A DNA stretch of 64,000 bases from Zopfochytrium polystomum (GCA_025765615.1 JAIVFJ010000166.1:62001-126000), one strand, 5' to 3'; shown: positions 34,573 through 47,300, counted from the first letter of the stretch. A program made the numbers and translations. Notes: generated by a model not told the origin, from the sequence alone.

Positions 34573-36252
34573 TGCCCTGTTCGTTGAGAGAGAGCCTCAG
34601 GGCACTGGCGGCCAAGGCGGTAATAGCGCTATTCAAGCGCCGCCAGAACAGTGGAGCTGGCTGGATGGCTGGCCGCACTCTGATCAGATTTGAATCGACT
34701 AGGTAGATTCACGAGTGATGATGGAGGGATCGCTTGGATGGATGAATAGTGGGTATAGGAAGAAAGAGTGGGGGGTAGAGTGGAACGAGGCAAGATAGGT
34801 GGACAAGGGAGACCGATGGATCGACGATTGATCGCAGTGTTTAGTGCCCGCCGCCGCCGCTGCCTGACACGACTTGTTGCACTGTGGGGGAGGGGGAGGG
34901 TAAAGGGGGAGGGGATGTTGCTTGAGCGGTGATCACGACCCGACCGAGCGGCTGGACAAACCCTTCTCCGTTTTTGCTGTTCGCACCTTTTTTTCTGCAT
35001 TTTTTCATTATGGTGCTCATTCCAAGCACCAGTCAATGCTCCCCTCCCCTAAGTTCTCCAACTCCCACTCTCCTGTTCTCACTGCAGTTCTCGTCCTCGC
35101 CCCTCCTTTGCCTCTTCTCTTTCGTCCTTCTCCTTTCAGCATTGTCCCTTTCCTGGAGCAGCCTTCCTTTCGATCTTTAGAGGGATTGGTGAGGGTTGCT
35201 TGTGAGAGTCTGAATGAATTATCGCGATGTGGGGTTTCGTATTCGAGGTGAGCTAGTAGGATTTCTCCTGTTCAAGAGCAATACCCAGATTCCTTGATCA
35301 TTAATCAAACAGATTGGAGTGTGTAATTTTTTGTTTGTTTTTTTTTTTTCAGTTCTATGCGGTCGGCCATTTCAAGGGTCATCCCTGTTTGCTGTTTAGT
35401 GAATATTAATACCTTTCATTGAATTTATTTTGACGCATACTCTTGTTAAGTATTTGCTATGCCTTCGTATTGTGCTTAATTCACAGTGTATTCATAATGC
35501 TGCCTCGCGATTATGGCATGATGATGCAACCCGTAAACATCAGATGCTTTGGCGCGGTTGTTGAACTTTTGCGCAAAATCTACAAAGTTTCACCGACGAA
35601 GTAACCAACCCGTCTCATTGATCAACCTGGAATTCCATGAGGTGAAGATAGCGTTTGGAAACCAAATCCAATCGGTTATGCTGATTGCTAAAACGCAAGC
35701 AGGGTCGTAGGCAGAACTGTTTGGTTAGTGGAAAGAGGTGCAAGGTGCACGTAGTTCTTTTTGTGTCTGCTGCCCACCGGCATGTAAGGTGCAAGCCATA
35801 GCTGATGCAGACCCAGGTGCTGACTTCTACTGCTGACAGCATACTCTGGAGTCTGGACAGCCTGGGGACATTGGTACTGAAAACCCAAAGTACATATAAA
35901 TGGCCATCCTCGTGATTGCATCAGTACGACCAGACATTAATGTACCCATACAGAGATTTCCCCAGCAAGTTTGGCAAGCTTCTCCGGCCTAAGAAGAGAG
36001 GGTGAGATTATGATACCCAGCGGACATGTAGCTGCAACTGCATGTAGTTGGTTAGCGTCACTAACTTATAGGGTACGAGGTAACATTAATATGAATGGCC
36101 TCCCCGATTCGAACTTCTAAAAAACCTTCTTTCCCCGCTCCCTCTTTTGCCCGCGCCCCCTTCAAAGCCACCCACTGGCGCTCAACACTCCCCAACCGCA
36201 ATCGTAATCGGCATCGGCATCGGCCGCGACCCTCACCCACTGCCCGCTGAGA
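34573..36252. other. Divergent intergenic region, no gene recognised
   Basis: This 1.7-kb stretch lies between the GAF-type gene (-) and the coiled-coil gene (+). It is AT-richer at 35,280-36,060. It should include both promoters. Nothing conserved is visible. Confidence 0.4.
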
Positions 36253-39200
36253 ATGAACAGCGGCGGCCCCGGCAACAGCTTCGGCGGCGGCGACGGCAAC
36301 GGTAACGGTAGCGGCAACGGCGGCAACAGCGGCGGCGGGCACTACCACCACCACCTCGAGCCTGCGTCAACGTCCTTGCTGTCGACGATGACCCGCGAGG
36401 AGCGGCTGCGGGAACTCGCTCGCGAGCGCGCAATATTCTCCGCCCGCTACCTCGCAACGCGCTACGGCGGCGGCGGCGGCGGCGAGGAGGACGACGCGCT
36501 GCAGGGGCTCCCCTCGTCCTCTTCCACTTTCGATCCCTCCGTATTCCCGTCGTCGCCGTCCGTGCAGGCCGCCGCCGCCGCCGCACGTTTGGCCGCCGCG
36601 CAACAGCAGCAGCAGCAGCAACGGCAGCAGCAGTCGAACCCCTCCGGCCGCCACGGCCCTACCGAAAGTGCGCTGCCGTCCGCTTTGATCGGCGACTCGC
36701 TCCGCTACCGCTCTCTTATACCCCCGGCATCGTCTTTTCTCCGCGACGCCAACAATGCGACGGCAACATCAGCAGCGGCGGCGGCGTCGGCGTTCCCCTC
36801 CCCGTCCAGCAGTGGTTTCGCCGCTGGAACAACGACAGGAATCGACGACGTGTGCTACTCCTCCGACTACGCGGCGCTCAAAGGAAAGATACGCGTCGGC
36901 AAGGACGGGCGGCAAGTTTTTGTCGACGACGTGGGCGAACTGCCACCCCAGCTGGCAACCGCGCGCGCAAGGCAGCAGCAGCAGCAGCAGCAGCAACAGC
37001 AACAAACGCCGCAGCCACCCCCCGTGAACCGCGAGGCGTTAGGGAAAAACGCGTCTTTTGATTCGCAGCAACACCACGCGCGCGGGTGGGACGTCGTCGG
37101 CAAGGACACTGGCCGCTCTGGCGCGTCGTCCGCGTCTTCTCGGGATCGCGAGGACCGCGATCGTTCTCGGTCAGTCTACAGGGCCACCGCCGCTACTGCC
37201 GCGTCAACCGCAAAGTCTCACGGATCGACGGGCGCGTCTGCTGCTGCCGGCAAGGATAAGAAACGATCTACTTCAGCTGATGGCTGGAAGCAAGTGGTGG
37301 CCAAAGAAAGCAAAACTCGCTCAAAGGTACCACCTGTCCCACCCAAGGAGAATCAACCCCCCAGTTCTAGCTCCTCTGAAACACCACCTTTCTTTTTTTT
37401 TTTTTTTTTGGTGCCCACTTCCCGCTTCATCGCCCGATTAGTACTATACGACCGAAAAAACGCTTTTCACTTTGCTTGAGGAAGAGCGGACCAAGTACTC
37501 CAACCTGGAGATCGAATACCACAAGCTCCTCACAGAGGTACAGGCTCTCCAAGCCTCTCACCTGCAGGAGCTTCGCAACGCCGATCGCAAAATGGAGATC
37601 GACGTTCGCGCGCTTCAAAAAGCACTTGTTTTAAAATCAGAAGAGACGGTGTCTATCCAGCGCGAGCTGCAAGACCGCTACGCCCGCGAGTCGACGGCTT
37701 GGATCGCGGCCAACGATCGCCTGCAGGATCAAGTGGATTTGCTGAAAAAATCCGAGCGCGAGGCAAACGCGAAAATCGAAGCGCAGGACAAGCAGCTGCA
37801 GGAGCTCAAACTGGTTCGGCAAGAGGCTTTTAACCGATTGGCAGACCGGGAGGCGGACCTAAAGAACACCAGAACGATTCTCAAAGATCGGGAGGCCGAG
37901 GCGACTCGAGAGAAAGAGTTGCGACTCAAGCTCGAAGTGCAGTACGCGCAGCTGGACCACATAGCCGCGAAACGCGACGAAGAGCTTCTCGAGACAAAGT
38001 CGCAGCTGAACAAAAAAACCGCCGAGGCGGAGGAGCTTTCAAAAGTTCGTTTGCAGCTGCAGCAGATACGGAGCGAAGTATCGCAGCTGGCGACCCGAGA
38101 AAAAGTCTATGTAGAGGAGATTGAACTAGCTGCTTCGCGCGAGCGTAGCCTTTCGCTGCGGATTGAAGAGCTGACAACGCTGTTGCGGAAAGCTTCCGCC
38201 GAGGCCGACAAGGCCGCGACTCGGGAAACCATCCGCAGCCGCGACTTGGATCACCTGCGCGCGGTCGAGTCCAAACTCCGGCAGGAGCTCTCCGAGTCTC
38301 ACCAGCGTACCCTCTCCCAGTCGGACCAAATATCTGCTCTCGAATCAGAGACTCGCCGTCTCCACCAGGAAAGCTCTAGGGCGTCCCAAGAGGCCGCCGA
38401 GCTCAGGCAAATCGCTCAAGACCAAAAGAAGCAGATCCAGACGCTCCACTCGGACGTGGCGGTTGTGCGAGCTGAAAGAGACGAAGCCCGAACCGAGACG
38501 TCGTCGCTGCAGACGGAGCTTGCATTGCTTCGCTCCCAGCTGCAAGAGGTCGGGCGCAGGCTAGAGGCCGAAGTGCAAGCGAAAGCCGATGTGAAGCAGC
38601 AGAACAAGGAGCGGCTCATTGCCGTCGCGGAAAAAATCGGAGAACTCCAAGCGTCGCTCACGGACACCCAGGTGCAGCTCGAAGACCTGCGAAGGACCGA
38701 AGAGCATCTCCGATCGGCGCTCCAGCAGCGCGACGATTCGATTTCGGCGCACGTGAAGCGCATATCAGACTTGGAGCAGGCCGTCGCGGAGGCGCGTTCC
38801 TACCTCGCAAAGGAGGAGCGCATCGTGGAGTCTGTCCGCGTGCAAAAGCAAGAAGAGCTATTGAACGTCCAGGAGAAGTACACCGCGGCCAAGAACGCGC
38901 TCGACCAGGAGCTCTCCAGCTGCCGCCAGCAGCTCCACAAGAAGAGCGTCCAGCTTGCGCAGGCAACGGACGACGTCGGACGCTACAAGATCCAGATCTC
39001 GGAGCTCTCGGCGGACCGCTTCCGCCTCGAAGCGCGCGTCTCGGAGCTCACGGCCGCCGAGTCGACGCAGGCGCGCCAGCTCGGCCTGCTGCAGCAGCAG
39101 CTGCGGCAAAAGGACCAAGAGATTGCCGTGCTGACGGTCAAGCAGCAGTCGCTCGCCGAGCACCTGCGGCTCCTGGAGGGCGAGCTGGACGAGGCGAGGG

Positions 39201-40099
39201 CGGCCGTCACCGCAAAGGACCAGGAGCTGCAGCGCATCCAGGCCAGCGTCGCCGTCATGAACAAGCGGCTCCGCGCGCAGGTCGGCTTGCTCCTCGAGCA
39301 CGAGTCGTCCGCGGCAAACTTGTTTTCCGAGCAAGCGGATCCCGGCAGCGGTGGCGGCGACTTGGACACCAGCTTTGGCGGCGGAGGCGGCGGCGGCGGC
39401 AACGGTGGAAACGGCGGCGCGGCCGGTGCCGTGCGACCCAGGAGCTACGTGACAGACCGCGTGCCGTCGATGGCCTCTACAGCGGTGGCGGCGGCGGCTT
39501 CGGCGGCGGCGATGGCGTCTTCCAGCGCTGCGCCGTCCGCCCGGACGTCACATTACACGTACTACACGGAACACTCGCGGCGCGAGTCGCTCGCGAACGG
39601 CGGCGGCATCGGCGGCGCCTCCGCGCCCCGCGGCGCCGCCGCCGCCGCCGCCAGCAACGGCAACTACAACTACGCGAACAACGACAATAGCGGCGGCGGC
39701 GGCGGCGAGCCGTACGGCGGCATCCTGGACGTGTCGTTTTCGTCGCAGGGCTGGGAGGGCGGCGGCGGCGGCGGCGGCGACGCGGACGGAGGGGGCGGCG
39801 GCGGAGGTGGATCGTCCCGCGCCGGCGGCGCCCGCGAGTCGCGCGTTAGCGAGAAGCGGTACCGAGCTTCCGTCGCCGCGGCGACGGCGGGCGAAAACGC
39901 GTTTGTCGGCGCCAGCAACACGCACATTGCGGGCTTTGACGACGTGGTCGACCCTGCGGGGACCGCGGCGGCGGCCGTGGCCGACTATGGCGGTGGCGGG
40001 TTCCGCATGTCGCTGGCGTCGGCAGGGGGCGGGGGGTACGCGGCTGCCGCCGACGGCGGCGGGCGGAGGGGATCCGGTGGGGTGGGTGGCTTTATCTAG
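36253..40099 (+). CDS. Long coiled-coil protein with Gly-rich tail (unrecognised)
   Basis: Two exons, 36253-37326 and 37442-40099, join in phase 0 to give 1,243 residues. Residues 1-358 are low complexity with Gly/Asn, Ala and Gln runs, and contain one helical segment (MTREERLRELARERAIFSAR). From about residue 360 to 970 there is an almost uninterrupted heptad-rich coiled coil with many E, Q, R, L and K residues. The last 270 residues are Gly/Ala/Ser-rich with runs of Gly. Length and layout suggest a structural protein of the centrosome, cilium base or cytoskeleton, but I see no motif that decides this. The intron ends in a T-rich tract before the acceptor at 37440. The ATG at 36253 is the first in-frame one. 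Confidence 0.75.
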
Positions 40100-40688
40100 T
40101 GGGTGGGCCGCCGGTGTGCTGTGGTCGGGGGGGGAGGAGGAGGAGTCGTAGAGGTGGTTAGATATCTTTACTTTTCTGCTCTTTTTCTTCCTTTTGGTCT
40201 GGTCTGCGTGCGGTTAAGGATGGGATGGGGGCAAAGTAGCCTGCGCGGAAAGCGGGTGAAGGGGTGAAGGAGGTCTAGGGGTGCGAGACGGACGGTGTTG
40301 GTGGCGCTCACAGGCTGGTGGGGCTGCGGTTCTCGGGCTTTCTGAGTTATTTATTACTATTTACACTTATTTTGGCCCTTCGATAATCCCCCGTTTCCTT
40401 TCTCAAACCATTTTCTCTTTACCTGGCACTATTTCAAAAGAAGTTTACGCATTCGGTCTTGTTTTTCTTTTTCTTTAACACGCAATCCCCTTTTCTCCCT
40501 GCCCTTTGCAACCCCACAAAGATAATTCGAAAAAAAAAATATACCATCGCTCGATTATTAGCTCTTTCTTTTTTTTTTGCTTTCTTTTTTTCTTGCCCCT
40601 TTTCTTCTCTTGCCTGAACCCGACTAAAGTTTACCAAACTTGCATTTTTGCACCCCCACCCCACCCCACGGCGCGCGCGCCCCTTTTC
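40100..40688. other. Convergent 3' region of the coiled-coil gene and GPALPP1
   Basis: Pyrimidine-rich on the + strand; no coding sequence is supported. Confidence 0.4.
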
Positions 40689-40987
40689 TCACAAAAAATT
40701 GCTCTTGGACCCGTGCGAGAACCTGCTGTCGAGCTTCTTTGCGCCGTCGACGAGGTCCTGCCGCGCCTTGCCGTCCATGCGCTTGGACACGACGTCGCGG
40801 TCGCGGTCGAAGGGCCGGCGGCTGACGTCCTCGTCCTCGAACCGTCGACCTTGGACGTACTCTTGCGCGTGCGCTTCCATCAGCGAGACGCCGCGCGAGG
40901 CGGCGGTCTTTTGGGGGGGGGGGGGGGGGGGGGGGGGGAAGGGAGTGGGGAAGAGCTCGTTAAGGGAGCTCCAGCGTACGCAACGCA

Positions 40988-41029
<42 letters not shown>

Positions 41030-42326
41030 AACACCCCCACAAACAACAAAACCTCACATGCAATCGAATGTACTCGTGCGTCGCCACCTCGTCCGCGGTC
41101 AGCTGGCGCGGCTCCGGCGCCGGCGCCGGCGCCTTGCCCTTGCCCGCACCAGCGCCGGCAGCGGCGCGCTGCTGCTTGTCGCCGGGCAGCGCGGTCCACC
41201 CGGACTGGTCGACCTCGGTCGGCTTTGCGTTCTTGCTGAACTGGCGCGGCTTCATTTCTTGGCCGACTGGGGGGCGTGCGCGGTTTGTTGTTGGGGGGCG
41301 AGTGTTTTTTGCAAGTCAGAAAACTAGCTGCTACTACTGACTTTCTTTTTTTTTTTTTTTTTTTTTTTTTTCATGTATGACATGAATGTAATACTTGCCT
41401 CCGATCGCCAACCGGCTCGGCTCCGGCGGCACGAGCATCCACTCCTCGCGGCCAGCGGGGGCCGCAGCGGCGCGAGCGAGGTCGGCGGCGGCGTCGGCGG
41501 CCGCCCGCGCCTCGATGGCGGCCAGCTTGCGTTGGCGTTCTAGCTCCTCCTGCGTTGTGTGTGTGTGTTTTTTTTTGTTTTTTTTTTGTTTTTTTTGGAT
41601 GCGGAAAACGAAATAAAACCCCGCGAGATTAGGGGTTGTGCAAATTCAAAGGAAAGGGCTACGCACGTAGAATTGCTGGCCCTCGGTTGGCACGGGCAAG
41701 GGGCCGACGACGTCGTCGTCGTCGTTGAGGTTGTGGGCCGAGCGGGGGTGGCCTGGCGGTGGCGGGGGTGCTGCGGGTCCTTGTGCGACGCGGCGGCGCG
41801 GCGGTGGCGGTGGCGCTGGCGGGTCCGAGTTGGCGGCGGGGGTTACGGACGGTGCTGCTGGGCGCGGGTGGGGCGGGACTTGGACGCTGGCGCCGCTTCT
41901 TCCGCCTTCGCCTCCGCCGTTCTCGTCGCCGCCCCGCGAGTCCTCGGAGTCTTCCGAGTCCTCCAAGCCCGAACGCGAGTCCTCCTCCGAGTCGGATCTT
42001 CTCCGCTTTGAGCTGGACTTTTTGGTGGACTTGTTCTTCGACTTGCTCTTCTTGGCCTTCTTTGACTTCTTGTCGTGCTTGCTGCTACTGCTGCTGCCGC
42101 TCTTCTTGTCCTTGTCCTTGTCCTTGTCCTTCTTCTTCTTCTTGTTCTTCTTGCTCTTCTTGTCCGACGAGCGGTTGTCGCCGTCGCTATCGTCGTCGTC
42201 GTCGTTGTCGCTGGACGGGCCCGCTCCTATCCGCCGCCGCTTGAGCAGCAGGTGAGGTGGCAGTGCCGGTCCGATGGCGTCGCCGTCGTCCTCGTCGTCC
42301 TCGTCGTCGTGCCGGACTGTTGACAT
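40689..42326 (-). CDS. GPALPP1: GPALPP motif / DUF3752 protein
   Basis: Four exons give 412 residues: 41667-42326, 41399-41549, 41058-41266 and 40689-40907. The protein starts with an acidic stretch containing IGPALPP, the motif that names the family. A long Lys/Asp/Ser-rich linker follows, then a proline-rich region. The DUF3752-type C-terminus has GREEWMLVPPEPSR and SGWTALPGD, then an RRPFDRDRD block and LDSRFSHGSKSNFL at the very end. Both motifs together identify the family; its molecular role is poorly known, though nuclear location is likely. Intron 2 starts with GC rather than GT (donor at 41398, context GGAG/GCAAGT); the only nearby GT would break the frame. The intron before the last exon contains a (CA)n tract and a 26-base G run. 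Confidence 0.88.
40913..40938. repeat. Poly-G tract (C on sense strand) in GPALPP1 intron 3
   Basis: A run of about 26 G lies within a few bases of the 3' splice site at 40908. Confidence 0.9.
40991..41024. repeat. (AC)n microsatellite in GPALPP1 intron 3
   Basis: About 17 AC units are present on the + strand inside the intron 40908-41057. Confidence 0.9.
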
Positions 42327-42451
42327 GGTCGGGGGGTGATCGTTGTAGTTGTTGTACTAGTTGAAGCCGCTTTCAACCCAACACATCCTCCTCCTCCAAA
42401 CCACCTCGCTACGCACTAACACCACACCACCCCACTCGCTCGCTCGCTCGC

Positions 42452-43291
42452 TCACAGCGAGTACTTTGCCAGGACGGCGTCGACGGCGTCCCTCGGCACG
42501 TCGCGAATGTGCAGCGGCTCCGCCGGGACGTCCGGCAGGGGGGGAGGCGCGTACGACAAAGTCGACTGGCCCACAACGGCGACACCGCTGGCGCCGGCGG
42601 CCCTCCGCTGCAGCCACACGACGTCCCACCACTTTCCAAACTTGTACCCGGCGTCCGAGAAGCGCGCAATCTGTTTGAAGCCGAGCTTTTCGTGCATGCG
42701 GACGCTCGCTTCATTGTTTGCGGTGGCGCCGGCGTAGACCATGGCGTAGCCGCAGAGGTGGGCGAGGTCGAGCAGCGCGGCGGTCAGGCGCAGGCCGTGG
42801 GCCTGGCCGACGTGCGTGGCCGCGACGTAGGCGGTCGTGTCGACGCTGAAGCGGTAGCAGGGCCGCTCCTTGTGGCGCGAGATGCAGCCGTAGCCGATGA
42901 CGGTTCGCGTTGTTGTTGTTCGGGCGGCGCGGGCGGCGCGGTCGTGATCGTGAGGGTGCGCATCTCTCCCTTCCTCTTCTTCTTCTTGTTCTTCTTCTGC
43001 GACGAGCCAAAAGTGCGACGCGGCGATGCGCGCGGCGATGGTGGCTGCGTCGGGGGGCTCGAGCTCAAAGGTTGCGGGAGACGTGCGCACGTAGTGCGCG
43101 TAGATGTCCGCAATGGCGACCGGGTCGTCGGTCGCGGCGTCTGCGAAGCGCAGGCGGACCCTCCTCCTCCTCTTATTGCTGCCGTCGTGGCTGGTGTGGC
43201 TGCTGTTGATGGCAGCGGGAGTGCTCGTGCTCGTGCTCGTTGTCGTCGTCGTCGCGGTGCTGCTGCTGCTTGAAAACGCTGCGGCCGTCAT
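42452..43291 (-). CDS. GNAT N-acetyltransferase, phosphinothricin-acetyltransferase-like
   Basis: This is a single-exon protein of 279 residues. After a Ser/Thr-rich N-terminus the GNAT fold begins with VRLRFADAATDDPVAIADIYAHYV and AATFELEPPD-type sequence. The acetyl-CoA loop is at THVGQAHGLRLTAALLD. It is followed by VYAGATANNEASVRMHEKLGF, the conserved Asn and beta-strand region of the PAT subgroup, and ends with WWDVVWLQRR. A Glu/His/Asp-rich insert and a short Ala/Thr stretch interrupt the fold (about 42900-42990). The pyrophosphate-binding loop is atypical (QAHGLR instead of the usual R/Q-x-x-G-x-G/A with two Gly), so activity is not certain. Substrate is unknown. It lies 125 bp downstream of GPALPP1's start, both on minus. 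Confidence 0.8.
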   Translation of the reverse strand: MTAAAFSSSSSTATTTTTSTSTSTPAAINSSHTSHDGSNKRRRRVRLRFADAATDDPVAIADIYAHYVRTSPATFELEPPDAATIAARIAASHFWLVAEEEQEEEEEGRDAHPHDHDRAARAARTTTTRTVIGYGCISRHKERPCYRFSVDTTAYVAATHVGQAHGLRLTAALLDLAHLCGYAMVYAGATANNEASVRMHEKLGFKQIARFSDAGYKFGKWWDVVWLQRRAAGASGVAVVGQSTLSYAPPPLPDVPAEPLHIRDVPRDAVDAVLAKYSL

Positions 43292-43533
43292 TTTTCTCTT
43301 GCTCTTTGTCGGTTATGAGTTTGCTGGGAATGAGTGTGTGCTGGATGTATGAAGGGCGGGCGTTTCTATCAGCGCGCGCGTTGGCAGCGCGTAGGCAGGG
43401 TGTACGGAGGGGCGAAGGGGGTCGTAGTTGCGCTTTGCCTGCTTTTTATCCTGCCGAACCTGCTGCTCGCTCGCTTGCGCTTGCTTGCCTTTCGGGGTTC
43501 TCCAAATAATGAGCTTGAGCACACTCAATTAAT

Positions 43534-43580
<47 letters not shown>

Positions 43581-43602
43581 CGAAAGGCAGACAGACAGAC
43601 AG
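43534..43602. repeat. (GACA)n tetranucleotide microsatellite
   Basis: About 17 copies, with one interruption near 43581-43587. Confidence 0.9.
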
Positions 43603-43826
43603 CGGTGGGCAGCAAACACCACCAATGTGAAATACGAACGCTCCACAAAGAGGGAGTTGGTCATGACGTTCAGCTCGACTCGCCTTTCTTTTTTCATTTT
43701 ATTTTTTTGTTAAATATTTCCTCTCTCCATTATTCGTCACCAACACCACCACCAGCCATTTCCGGAGATTTCCTCACACATCCTCAAGCTCGTATTCACA
43801 CAGGGCCGTCGTGCTTGAACCCGCGC

Positions 43827-43829
<3 letters not shown>

Positions 43830-43899
<70 letters not shown>
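43830..43899. repeat. (TG)n microsatellite, about 35 units
   Basis: This is an uninterrupted intergenic run. Confidence 0.95.
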
Positions 43900-43901
<2 letters not shown>

Positions 43902-44303
43902 CGCACGCTCGGAAAACAAACAACTCAAAGTCCTGCCTCCTTGTTTTTGGGAGTGCTAAAAAAGGTTGAAAAAGGTGGGGAAACTGTGGGTCGAGCCAGT
44001 CAGCACTGTTAAATAATAAATTCAAACAAGATAAAATACACACACACACACACACACACACACGCCGCATTACAGTAGCAAAAGACAAAGCAAATAGTTT
44101 TCGTGTTTTTAGCTTTTCCATCTCAAAAAAAAAAAAAAGAAAAAAAGAAAGAGAAACCAGGAAGAAGAAAGAGGAGATTTTCGAAACAACTACAACCAAA
44201 CCAACAACCAACAACCAACAACTAACAACTGTGCCGGCGCCCGAAAGCGGGGTGTGAAAACACACGCACCGTCCAGACCACCACATTTTGCCTCCTCACA
44301 CCT

Positions 44304-47300
44304 TCACGCGTTCACCACAATGCGCCGCAGCCGCGGGAAGCTCTGCATCAGCATCCGCCGCTCGGCGTCGCTCAGCCACCCTCCGCCCCCACCGACCTGG
44401 ACGCCTGGCGGCGGCGGCATCGCGCCCCCCGCAGCAAAAGACGAACCCACCGTCGCCGCCGCCGCCGCCGGCCCCGCGGCACCACCCCCGCCAACCAGCA
44501 AGCCCCCCGGCCGCATCCCCACGACGGGGTGCCCACCACCACCACCACCACCACCACCACCACCCGGGCCTTCCCCACGAAGCACGCACACGCCCAGCAC
44601 CCTCAGCCGCTTAAACAGCGGGCCGAGCGCCGCCAGCCGCTCAACGTCCGACACCCCGTTGCCGCCGCCTCCCGCACCGCCGCCCGCTCCGCCGATACCG
44701 CCCACCCGCACCGGCACGTTCAGCAGCGACTCGAGCCTGGCGGCGCCGCAGCACTCTGCGAGCGCGCGCACGCCGCCCGCGACCGAAATGTTTGCGTTGT
44801 TGAACGGCAGCGTGAGCGCCTCGAGCGACCGCGCCAGCGACCGCGCCAGCACCACCACCGACGTGTCGCGCAGCTGCGACGCCGCGCCGAGGTGCAGCCG
44901 CCGTAGCGACCGGCACGACTTGGCGAGGAGGATCAGCGACTGGTCGGTAATCTGTGAGGGGGAGTGTGTTTTAAGTCGAGGGAGACGAGAAACCGGGGAG
45001 AAAAAAAAAAAAGAAAAAAAAAGAAAAAAAAATTCACTGTGGTTACCGATCCGCCGTCGACCACGTCAAGCTCCTCGAGCTCCGCGCACGCCTCGGCCAG
45101 CGCAACGAGCGGCGCCCCGCCGCCCACGGGCATCTCCAGGTCTCTCAGCCGCGGCAGCAGCCGCAGCGCGACCGCCGCCGCCTCGTCCGTCACCGTGAAC
45201 GGCACCGACGCGCTCAGCCGCGACGGCGCAATCTTGAGCCTCGTCAGGTTCGGGAACCGGCCCGTCAGCACGGGCAGCGTCACTGCCATGAATCCGACCC
45301 CGTCCAGTTCGAGCGACGTGAGGCTGCCCAGAGGCTCCGTGTTGCTGCTGCTGAAAGTGGTGGTGGCGGCAGCGCCCGACGTGGGCAGCGCCTCTGCTGC
45401 TGCCCCGGCCGAGGACACCGCCTCCCTGGAAGATAATGACGAAGATCGGCTCGACGAGGACGAGGCCACGGACCGCGTCTCGTCGTCCGCACTGTCCGCG
45501 TCGTCCTCATCCATCAATTCGCCGCTACCGTCGGTGGGCTCCTCGTCGGCGGCAACGCCTTCCGCTGTCGTCGTCGTCGACGATCGTCGCGCCGGAGACG
45601 GGCTTGCGGTGGTCGGTCGAGACCTGCTCCCAGACTCGCTCGCACCTCCCCCGCCGCTGACGCTGCTGTGTCGGCTCACTGCAGCGGCGACGGTCGGGGG
45701 ACCGCAACCGACGCCGGCACCACCACCATCGCCACCGACCGGTTTCGCTCGCGTTCCGCGGCCACGGTGGCGAACCCGCGGGCGCACGCTGACAATCTCC
45801 CGCAAGCCGTCGGGGCCAAGCGACACGTCAGTCAGGCAGAGCGACCGCAGGCCCGGGTTAGCGGCTAGCACGCCACCGATCGCGCGCGCGGCATCCGCAA
45901 GCGCCGACGACGCGCCCCCGCTGCCGTTAGTGGCATGCCCCGAGTGGTTGAACGCTGCAGTAGTAGTAGATGAAGACGGCGACGACGACGCAGAGCCAGC
46001 GGCCCGAGAGGATGGCAGACCGCCCACGCGGAGGGTGGTCAGCTGAAACGTGTGGCGGGCGGCAGCACGGAGGGCCTGTTCGACAGCCACTGGCCAGTGC
46101 AGCGAGAGCGTCTTGAGCTGCGGGTTGGCGGTTACGACTGCCACGAGGGAGCGCGCGAAACGGGCGGTGGCGTCCTTGTCGCCGTGCAAGAGGTGGTTCG
46201 AGTCTGGCAAGCCACTGGCGTGGCCGGCTCCGCTGTGAGGTGCCCGGGGTCGTCGGGGCGACGGCTGGGAGCGAAGAAGTGGTTGCGGTAGCTGCCAGGC
46301 GGCCGCCACGGCGGTTGGCGGCGGTGCAAAGGAAGAATTCGCCAGGGACGGCGGAGACGGAGAGACCGAGCCGGGGGATCCGCCCGGCGAAGGAACAAGG
46401 GACGAAAAGGAGGACATGGTCGCGCGCGGCGAGGGTTGGGCGCTGACCGGGTTTGCTTGCGGGGAGTAATGCTGCGGCGGTCGTGAGGCGGCAACAGCGG
46501 CATCGTCCACCACGTCCACCATCACGGCCCGAGCCGGCGAGGACAAGAATAATGACGGCGGGGAAGGCGGGTTGGGAACGGGAGAGATGGAGGAGGACGG
46601 AGATGATGCAGAGTAGTATATAGGTGCGGGGTGGGATAGCGACACGGCGGCCGCCGCAGTGTCGATCCACTCGAGGGCAAAAGTGGTCAGCTTTCCGGCA
46701 TAGCGCTTTGCAACCGAGTCCAGGCCGCGATCCGTGAAGCCCGCCGCCGCCACCGGTCCCACAGCACGGATTCGCAGCAGCTGCACGTCGTGGCAGTGGT
46801 TCGTGATGGCAATCAACCCCTCGTCGGTAATTCTGCCGGCCGGGTAGGGTGCGGACAGCACCGATATGGCGCGGAGGTTGCGGCAGCCCTGTGCCACCAT
46901 CCAAAGGTCGTCGTCATTCAGGGCAGGGACGTCGACATTGAGCCCAGTGAGGGCCGTGCACGCGCGGAGAAAGCGCGGCAATCCTGAGAGGCGGATGTCG
47001 CCCACAAGAATGCGCGACACGGACGGGCTGTGGATGATGAGCTCCTGCAGGTTGGCCCGGTAGTCGCAGTACAGGTTCTGAGGCTTTGCAAAGAGTGGCC
47101 GAAGAGCATCCCCTGGTTTGGTTTTTTTTTTTGTTTGTTTTTTTTTTTTTTTTTTTTTTTTGGTTGGAAGGTTACATACATACGAGAGGGAACTCGGTTG
47201 CGGCCGGAGAAGCAAAGTAGGCAAGGGTCTGGGATAGATAGATTGTGTGTGTGTGTGTGTGTGTGTGCGCCTTTTGACAGATCGCTTTGATCTCTGCTCT

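Larger units (their letters stand above)
43292..44303. other. Intergenic region with three microsatellites
   Basis: It holds (GACA)n at 43534-43602, a 70-bp (TG)n at 43830-43899 and (AC)n at 44039-44063. No gene is seen; the GNAT promoter should lie in its left part. Confidence 0.6.

Noticed and set aside
43534..43602. CRISPR-like regular repeat
   Set aside because: It is a simple GACA microsatellite without spacers, in a eukaryotic context.
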